Assembly: GCA_964650975.1 (NCBI GenBank) | Contig: CAZYWA010000236.1 | Location: 1-11,047 of the forward strand | DNA: 11,047 nt | Direction of reading: 5' to 3' | Source: CAZYWA01 sp964650975 [NCBI: uncultured bacterium] | GTDB taxonomy: Bacteria; JADJOY01 | In this document: positions 6,791-11,047 of the stretch, piece after piece | Position numbering within the stretch: the first letter of the stretch is position 1 | Layout of the letters: each line of letters starts with the position of its first letter | The notes under the pieces: model-generated | What the model saw: only the letters and a program-made list of their open reading frames with translations | What the model was told of the DNA's origin: nothing | The model's database searches: none | Program-made: the position numbers and the translations under genes

Positions 6791-7978
6791 TCAGTACGCA
6801 AAATATGGGCCCACGCCCCATGGCGTGTCCGCACCCTCGATGGCGGTGAACACGGTGCGACCATAGAAGAACGGCAATCCCCAATCGACCAAGAGAGGAA
6901 ATGATTCGGCAATGTTGTTGAACACATGATTGCCACTCTTGAAGGTCCATGAATCCGTGAGCGAATCGGCATTCGCTACACTGAAATCGATATGGTTTGT
7001 CCGTCCGTTCTGCGCGAGGGCGATTGCCGATAAATTCACCGTGCTGGGCGGACAATACACGGGAGACTGATCACTGCACACCGGTATGTCTTTGTCGGTG
7101 AACGTAGCGATGAACGGCCCGCCACTGTCGATGGCGCTCAGGATGTCCACCTGGAAATGCGGGGCAATGGTCGTGAAATACCCGAGTGCATCAGTCGTAT
7201 AGACCGTTGCGTCGCCGAGGCCGTTGTTGCTCCGTGTACCGATGCCAAAAATCAGAGAGCCTTTGATACTCTCGGCGCCAGTATCAGGGACGGGACCCAA
7301 CTCGATGAGAACGCCATTGTTGTCGCTGGCAAAATGCGCCACTGGGTTCTGCGCTTGGCGCTCCGGGGGCTCCCCGGCCTCTTGACACTTATCCGGAGAA
7401 GGACATTCGTAGTACGCGGGATTGCGCACCATGCCTAAGGGTCCCAAGTCCTCCCGCAATGGGCCCACCCCCACTATCCCGTTCGCTCCCAGGATCTGCT
7501 GCGTATCGATCAGCGTGGATCCAGGGAGAACGATGGATCGACAAGCCGCCGGCACTGTCGACCAGTCGGGGTCGCCAAACACCTGAATGGGTATCGACTC
7601 AGCCTTCTCTCCCGCCATCTTCACGTCCGCCATGCGCAGGGGACCCCACCCGAAGGCACCCACGAAGGGAACGCATTCCGCGATCGGATTGCCCGTGCCA
7701 CCGGTCTCCTGGGGGAGGGACAGCGACAGCGCCGACGCCAGAACCCGCAACCCCGGCGAACCGGTATCGACGATGACATCGCTGATCGTCTGACATGAAG
7801 CCCGGTTGCCCGGAACGCACACAGTCACACTCGTGAAGGGTACGTTGAACGAGTTCCCGGTTGGTCCGGCGTAAACGTTGATCGGCTGAACGTTTTCGGA
7901 CGCCGTGTCCGCACCACCGCCGCACCCAAAGGTCGATATCAAGCAAGCAAGCAACGGCGAAGCCACGAACGCCTTCAT
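6791..7978 (-). CDS. DUF3443 exported protein, pepsin-like aspartic protease layout
   Basis: A 395-residue exported protein matching DUF3443. The N-terminus is a short signal ending STFGCGGG; Cys19 followed by Gly-Gly-Gly suggests a lipoprotein, although the -3 residue (Thr) is not ideal. VIVDTGSPGLRV (68-79) looks like the first active-site loop of pepsins. GANGIVGVGP (164-173) looks like the pepsin DGILGLG segment. AIDSGGPF (282-289) sits where the second Asp loop belongs, and WGLPFFYGRTVF (366-377) resembles the closing ILGxxFLRxYYTVF strand. Order and spacing fit a two-lobed A1-type protease with Asp71 and Asp284; the catalytic claim is my inference. GAGGG lies 10 nt before the ATG and overlaps the stop of the DUF2844 gene, so the two are cotranscribed. 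Parts are unusually AT-rich for the window (about 43% GC at 6901-6960), which suggests transfer. Confidence 0.88.
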   Translation of the reverse strand: MKAFVASPLLACLISTFGCGGGADTASENVQPINVYAGPTGNSFNVPFTSVTVCVPGNRASCQTISDVIVDTGSPGLRVLASALSLSLPQETGGTGNPIAECVPFVGAFGWGPLRMADVKMAGEKAESIPIQVFGDPDWSTVPAACRSIVLPGSTLIDTQQILGANGIVGVGPLREDLGPLGMVRNPAYYECPSPDKCQEAGEPPERQAQNPVAHFASDNNGVLIELGPVPDTGAESIKGSLIFGIGTRSNNGLGDATVYTTDALGYFTTIAPHFQVDILSAIDSGGPFIATFTDKDIPVCSDQSPVYCPPSTVNLSAIALAQNGRTNHIDFSVANADSLTDSWTFKSGNHVFNNIAESFPLLVDWGLPFFYGRTVFTAIEGADTPWGVGPYFAY

Positions 7979-7990
7979 TTTAGTTCACCC

Positions 7991-8491
7991 TCATCGAATC
8001 TCGTCACTTTGGACTCCTTCGGGCAACAGGTCCGGAAGATAGGCGCGGCCCACGAATGCCCGCGTGTGACCGCCTACTTGCACGACTAGCTTGTCCGCCC
8101 GGATGAGGAGCGGCCCAAAGCCTCTTCGAGTGTTCTGTGAAGCGGCCTCTTCGTACTGCCCGAAATACGCACCCAGCATCTCTCGCAGGTCGGGGAACCA
8201 TGGTCCTTGCCAGGCAACGGCAAAGACTTTGCGCTCTTGGGATACGTATTCCCTTACAGTGATCCCGGAAGGTGTCTGCAGTTCTTCGACTGTAAACATC
8301 CGAGCAGGCACGGCGCGCAAGGCAGCCTGCATGTGGACCTGATCGGTGACAACCGACGTTTCATCTTCACCCAACGCTGCAAATGCAGGGCTGGAAAGTG
8401 CAAGCACCATCGTGGCGAGGACCATTACAGCGACACTTCTCATCGCTTGCTGCCACGACCGGAACGAATCGGTATTCCTTCCCGACTTCAT
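7991..8491 (-). CDS. DUF2844 exported protein
   Basis: A 166-residue protein matching DUF2844. The signal peptide has a hydrophobic core at about 18-36 and an AFA cleavage site after residue 38. The mature protein opens LGEDETSV, then shows SGITVREYVS (75-84), KVFAVAWQGPWFPDL (88-102) followed by REMLGAYF (103-110), and ends with FVGRAYLPDLLPEGV (146-160), all typical of the family. GAGGAGA is 6 nt before the ATG at 8491, which supports this start over the internal Met17. The DUF3443 gene follows after 12 nt on the same strand. I recall the two families being neighbours in Burkholderia-type genomes, so they probably act together in the envelope, perhaps as a protease-like protein and its helper, inhibitor or substrate. 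The role is unknown. Confidence 0.88.
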   Translation of the reverse strand: MKSGRNTDSFRSWQQAMRSVAVMVLATMVLALSSPAFAALGEDETSVVTDQVHMQAALRAVPARMFTVEELQTPSGITVREYVSQERKVFAVAWQGPWFPDLREMLGAYFGQYEEAASQNTRRGFGPLLIRADKLVVQVGGHTRAFVGRAYLPDLLPEGVQSDEIR

Positions 8492-8578
8492 CGATGTCTC
8501 CTCGTTTGCGGACGCTGGGTCCGCCCGAGTGCCGAGCGGCGCTGCAGGTCCAGCGCGCCCGGTCTGGGTCCGCCGAAG

Positions 8579-8690
8579 CTACGGTGAAATCCCGCTCCAC
8601 GTACCCGTGCTACCGCTCTCGAATCCATCGGCGAACATCGCGCCGAAGCGCACTTCGACCGCGCCAGCGCCCGAAGCGTCCATCCGCTGC
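8579..8690 (-). pseudogene. Orphan C-terminal tag of a lost secreted protein
   Basis: On the minus strand, in a frame different from the integrase beside it, the sequence reads AMFADGFESGSTGTWSGISP and stops at TAG (8579-8581). It matches the end of the intact secreted protein stopping at 9666 (LFADGFEIGDTSAWS) in the pattern FADGFE-x-G-x-T-x-x-WS. Codons upstream (VEVRFGA) continue in the same frame to about 8690, after which the integrase remnant takes over. I read this as the 3' end of a gene whose body was lost. A promoter for the DUF2844 gene probably also lies in or near this stretch, but I cannot pick it out. Confidence 0.6.
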
Positions 8691-8693
8691 CGC

Positions 8694-9480
8694 TCATTGG
8701 CGGCACTCGATAACCGTCGTAACCGCATTCTTCTCGAAGACGTTCGCCCGGCGGATGTACCCGCGGAGCACCAGCATCGACCGATGCCCGGTCTGGTTCG
8801 CGATCGACCGCTCCGAGCAATTGCGGCTCGCGGCAGTGGTCACGAATCCGAGCCTCAGCGAGTGCCCCGAGAACCGCTCCGCGTCGAGACCGGCCGCCAG
8901 CGCCGCCCGCTTCACGACCGTGGCGACGGTGAGCCCGTCCGCCCGCACCGCCCGAACGTTCCCGTGCCGATCCACCGACCGGAATAGCGGCCCGCTCGTG
9001 ATTCCTGCCGCCTCGAGCCATGCCCGCAGCGCCCGCACGGGGAAGGTTTCCGCCGTCGCCACGAAGGGTATCGCCTTGGCAAACCCGGTACTTTCCTGGG
9101 CCGTCTTGGACCTTTCGAGGGAAATCGTGGCTCCGGCGGGGGTCGTTTGCAACGGATTCGACGGAGAGGCGACCAGGTCGCTGCGGCGGAACGCGCCGAC
9201 GACGCCAATCAGGAGCAGGGCCCGGTCGCGGATCCCGACTAGCGTCGCTGGCAGCGCGGTGAGCATCGCCTTCAGCTCGGCCTCGGTGACCGGCGCCTTC
9301 TGGCGAGCCGGCCGGCCCAGCTCCCGGCGCAGTCCAGCAGTGAACGGCATCGGCGCGGTCGCGCAGGTACGCGGCGACATTCGCCGCTGCTGCACCTGGC
9401 TCGGCGTCGAGCGCGACACGGCCCTCGTGGACGCGCCAGGCGGCGTACTGGCACCAGGCGCGGGCGTAGTCGCGCCATCC
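8694..9480 (-). pseudogene. Broken tyrosine recombinase/integrase with intact catalytic half
   Basis: The C-terminal part, from LRRELGRPARQKAPVTEAEL (about 9332) to the TGA at 8694, is a tyrosine recombinase catalytic domain. Counted in the frame open from 9419, it has Arg78 (FRRSDL), Lys105 (RSKTAQ), His186 and Arg189 (HSLRLGF), His212 (TGHRS) and Tyr221 (LRGYIR): the full R-K-H-R-H-Y set. The N-terminal helical domain is present at 9346-9480 in another frame (WRDYARAWCQYAAW ... AAYLRDRADA). Between the two, the usual 30-40 residue linker is missing and the frame shifts. The protein therefore cannot be made whole. A shortened catalytic fragment from an internal start is possible, but no ribosome site is visible. 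Confidence 0.8.
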
Positions 9481-9660
9481 GTCGGTCCGCCCGGCGCCTA
9501 CGTGTCGGTGCCGATCGACCGATCGGAACAACGGTCCGCTCGTGATCCTCGCCGCCTGGAGCCACGCCCGCAGCGCCCGCCTCGGGCAGGTCTCGGCGCT
9601 CGAGCCGAAGGGGAAGCGCCTTCCGCAGCCCGACGCCTTCCTGGCCGATCTTCGACCCGA
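9481..9660 (-). pseudogene. Fragment of a second, related tyrosine recombinase
   Basis: This piece repeats the middle of the catalytic domain found at 8694-9335. It reads SKIGQEGVGLR in one frame, then after a shift RFPFGSSAETCPRRALRAW and ITSGPLFRSVDRH, against AETFPVRALRAW and ITSGPLFRSVDRH in the neighbour. Bases 9508-9591 match 8964-9047 at about 70 of 84 positions by hand alignment, same direction. The fragment stops abruptly and runs straight into the N-terminal domain of the neighbouring copy. Its other end abuts the stop codon of the secreted-protein gene. Confidence 0.75.
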
Positions 9661-9665
9661 CCGGC

Positions 9666-10694
9666 TCACGGCACCGTGTGGGACCAGGCGCTGGTGTCGC
9701 CGATCTCGAAGCCGTCGGCGAACAACAGTGCCCCCTCTTGCGTGATGCCCGGGCTCACCAAGACGGTGTAGCTACTCGCTTCTGGGAAGCTAGGGTCGAT
9801 CGAGAACGTGGGGTCGATGAAGGCCGAGTAAACACCCGTGTAATCGATGCTGTAGGTCCACGCCATCGCGCCGAGCTCAACCGTGATGGGTGTATTCGCG
9901 TCGAACGAAAGACTGTAGGTGCCGGAAATCGACTGCTGCTGACCGCATTGGGCACCGGGAGAGCTGGCGCAAGCGACGATGGTCGAGATCCCCGACTGAG
10001 TGACCTTCAAATATACCGAAGCCACCGTGTCCTGAGGCCCCGCATACCAGCCGTTACTGGCGCTTACAACCTCACTGACCGCAATCAACACCGGAACCTT
10101 TGCCTGTGGGCCGACAATTTCGACGGAATAATCGACTTGCCCACTCACCAGGCTAGAGCCGCGGTCCCAGCCACTGTTGGTAAAGGAAAGCGAGGTCGAG
10201 ACAACCGAGATCGATGGTCCTGTGGTTCCCAAGGTCAGGTGGCCCGATTCCAGTGACGTACCGGGCGGGTCTACGACGATGGTTCCCGGGGCGCTCAACC
10301 CTTGAGAATTTGAACACTGCACCACTGGCGTGGTGCAGTTCGGATTGCTGGTAGGGTATGCCGCGCTCGTGACGAGGCCAGCATAGGTCGCCGGAGACAT
10401 CGTCAGAGATGATTTCACCTGCGCGATGGCATTGGACGGGATGATCGAAAGGATCGAACACGCCACGAGGATAGCTAGAACGAGTGCACGAGAACGCAAG
10501 GCACGCCACCAGGGCCTGGCAATGACCACGAGCGGAAGATCAGTCGCCCAGTGATCGACGGCGAACATGCCTCGGGTGCTGCTCGCCGGCGCAGTGCGAC
10601 CGTCGAGCCAGAACACGGCGACCGCGAGCCGCCGCGTCGTTCCAGAGCGGCACTTCCTCGACGAATGCACTCGGAATGGTCGCAATCCGGTCAT
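9666..10694 (-). CDS. Secreted beta-rich protein with C-terminal FADGFE tag
   Basis: The core has a signal peptide (hydrophobic ALVLAILVACSILSII, cut after SNAIA) followed by about 250 residues rich in Ser, Thr, Val and Gly with beta-strand patterning. SIDPSFPEASSYTVLVSPGI near the end resembles secreted beta-sandwich proteins of the kind often tipped with PEP-CTERM. Here the end is LFADGFEIGDTSAWSHTVP, a C-terminal tag seen on many exported proteins of GC-rich bacteria (recalled). The start is uncertain. The ATG at 10694 has GGGGAG 6 nt upstream but puts about 60 residues ahead of the signal core. The ATG at 10568 or GTG at 10529 would give a more normal signal peptide but lack a well-placed ribosome site. 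Four Cys in the mature part could form disulfides. The ligand or role is unknown. The stop at 9666 abuts the integrase fragment. Confidence 0.75.
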   Translation of the reverse strand: MTGLRPFRVHSSRKCRSGTTRRLAVAVFWLDGRTAPASSTRGMFAVDHWATDLPLVVIARPWWRALRSRALVLAILVACSILSIIPSNAIAQVKSSLTMSPATYAGLVTSAAYPTSNPNCTTPVVQCSNSQGLSAPGTIVVDPPGTSLESGHLTLGTTGPSISVVSTSLSFTNSGWDRGSSLVSGQVDYSVEIVGPQAKVPVLIAVSEVVSASNGWYAGPQDTVASVYLKVTQSGISTIVACASSPGAQCGQQQSISGTYSLSFDANTPITVELGAMAWTYSIDYTGVYSAFIDPTFSIDPSFPEASSYTVLVSPGITQEGALLFADGFEIGDTSAWSHTVP

Positions 10695-10700
10695 CGTCAT

Positions 10701-11047
10701 CTCCCCGGCCTACGCGCGAGTGGCAACGCGGCACGAAGGGGTAGCGGAACGATTCGGCAACCCGGAGCCAGCGCCCCGGAGCGCCGCCGCAGCGCTATCG
10801 GACCCGTGGTCGTCATCGGCCCTCACGAGGAAGAACGCCGAAAGGCCCTAGAAGGGATCAGCGTGCGCCCAGCGCGAGCAGCAACGCAAGCCGGGGGTGC
10901 CTGCAAGGACGGAGAGGATCGATCGAATCGACTCCGATGGCATTCCCTCGCTGCCTGATCGTCCGGCCGACGAGGGCAGCAGCTGCCGGGCCGCAGACCC
11001 TTGCCATTTCAAACCCAGAGTCCGCGTGCACCTTCCGCCTCATTCAC
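10701..11047. other. Right edge, no convincing gene
   Basis: Short open frames exist on both strands but none has protein-like composition, a ribosome site or a recognisable motif. A 13-bp near-palindrome, GGCAGCAGCTGCC, lies at about 10977-10989 and could be chance. The promoter of the secreted-protein gene is probably in this stretch, but no -35/-10 pair stands out. Confidence 0.4.

Noticed and set aside
2414-6977. Shared 14-mer AATCGGCATTCGCT at about 2414 and 6964
   Set aside because: A single exact 14-mer is near chance level in 11 kb, the second copy is inside the DUF3443 coding sequence, and similarity does not extend to either side.
8694-9419. Reading the catalytic fragment as a functional integron or phage integrase
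   Set aside because: The catalytic residues are intact, but the N-terminal DNA-binding domain is out of frame and the linker is deleted; there is no attC-like repeat or gene cassette row beside it.
8383-9771. Plus-strand open frame of about 460 codons over the integrase region
   Set aside because: Its composition is Arg/Ser/Ala-rich without motifs, and the minus strand has recognisable integrase domains and the C-terminal tag.
1-11047. CRISPR arrays, tRNA or rRNA genes
   Set aside because: I saw no regularly spaced direct repeats, no tRNA-like cloverleaf with a T-loop consensus, and no rRNA-like conserved blocks.

Overview
The window is GC-rich bacterial DNA, probably from a soil or sediment Gram-negative bacterium. 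Several products carry export signals suited to a two-membrane cell. The sequence alone does not settle the phylum; a proteobacterial, myxobacterial or Binatota-like lineage would all fit. Positions 1-6720 and 6790-10700 look different. The first part is a mosaic of GC-rich chromosomal genes. The second is an accessory-looking block with secreted proteins of uncertain role, visibly lower GC in places, and broken integrase copies.

Layout. (1) 36-1463 (+): a long Pro/Ala/Gly-rich protein with a hydrophobic N-terminus that resembles a Flp/TadE-type prepilin cleavage site. It converges on 1472-2026 (-), a small exported protein. The two stop codons lie in the two arms of one hairpin. (2) 2027-2827: no confident gene. 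It holds one copy of a dispersed repeat, a 16-bp perfect palindrome, the tail of a probable dead gene, and a good promoter. (3) 2828-4174 (+): a two-gene unit of a TetR-type repressor and a membrane di-iron hydroxylase of the sterol desaturase/fatty acid hydroxylase superfamily. (4) 4175-4615: no gene, but the second copy of the repeat, so the TetR-hydroxylase unit sits between two same-direction repeat copies. (5) 4616-6724 (+): a NodZ-like fucosyltransferase and GDP-L-fucose synthase, a donor-making and donor-using pair for a fucosylated surface glycan or oligosaccharide. (6) 8491-6791 (-): DUF2844 then DUF3443, two exported proteins in an operon. The DUF3443 protein has the layout of a two-lobed pepsin-type aspartic protease. 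(7) 8579-9660 (-): wreckage. It contains an orphan C-terminal tag, a tyrosine recombinase catalytic half with all six active-site residues, a displaced N-terminal domain, and a piece of a second related recombinase. (8) 9666-10694 (-): a secreted beta-rich protein ending in the tag FADGFEIGDTSAWS. (9) 10701-11047: nothing convincing.

The most interesting points are the pepsin-like reading of DUF3443 with its DUF2844 partner; the shared C-terminal tag found once on an intact gene and once as an orphan across the integrase wreckage; and the repeat pair around the TetR-hydroxylase unit, whose differences look like those of coding sequence.
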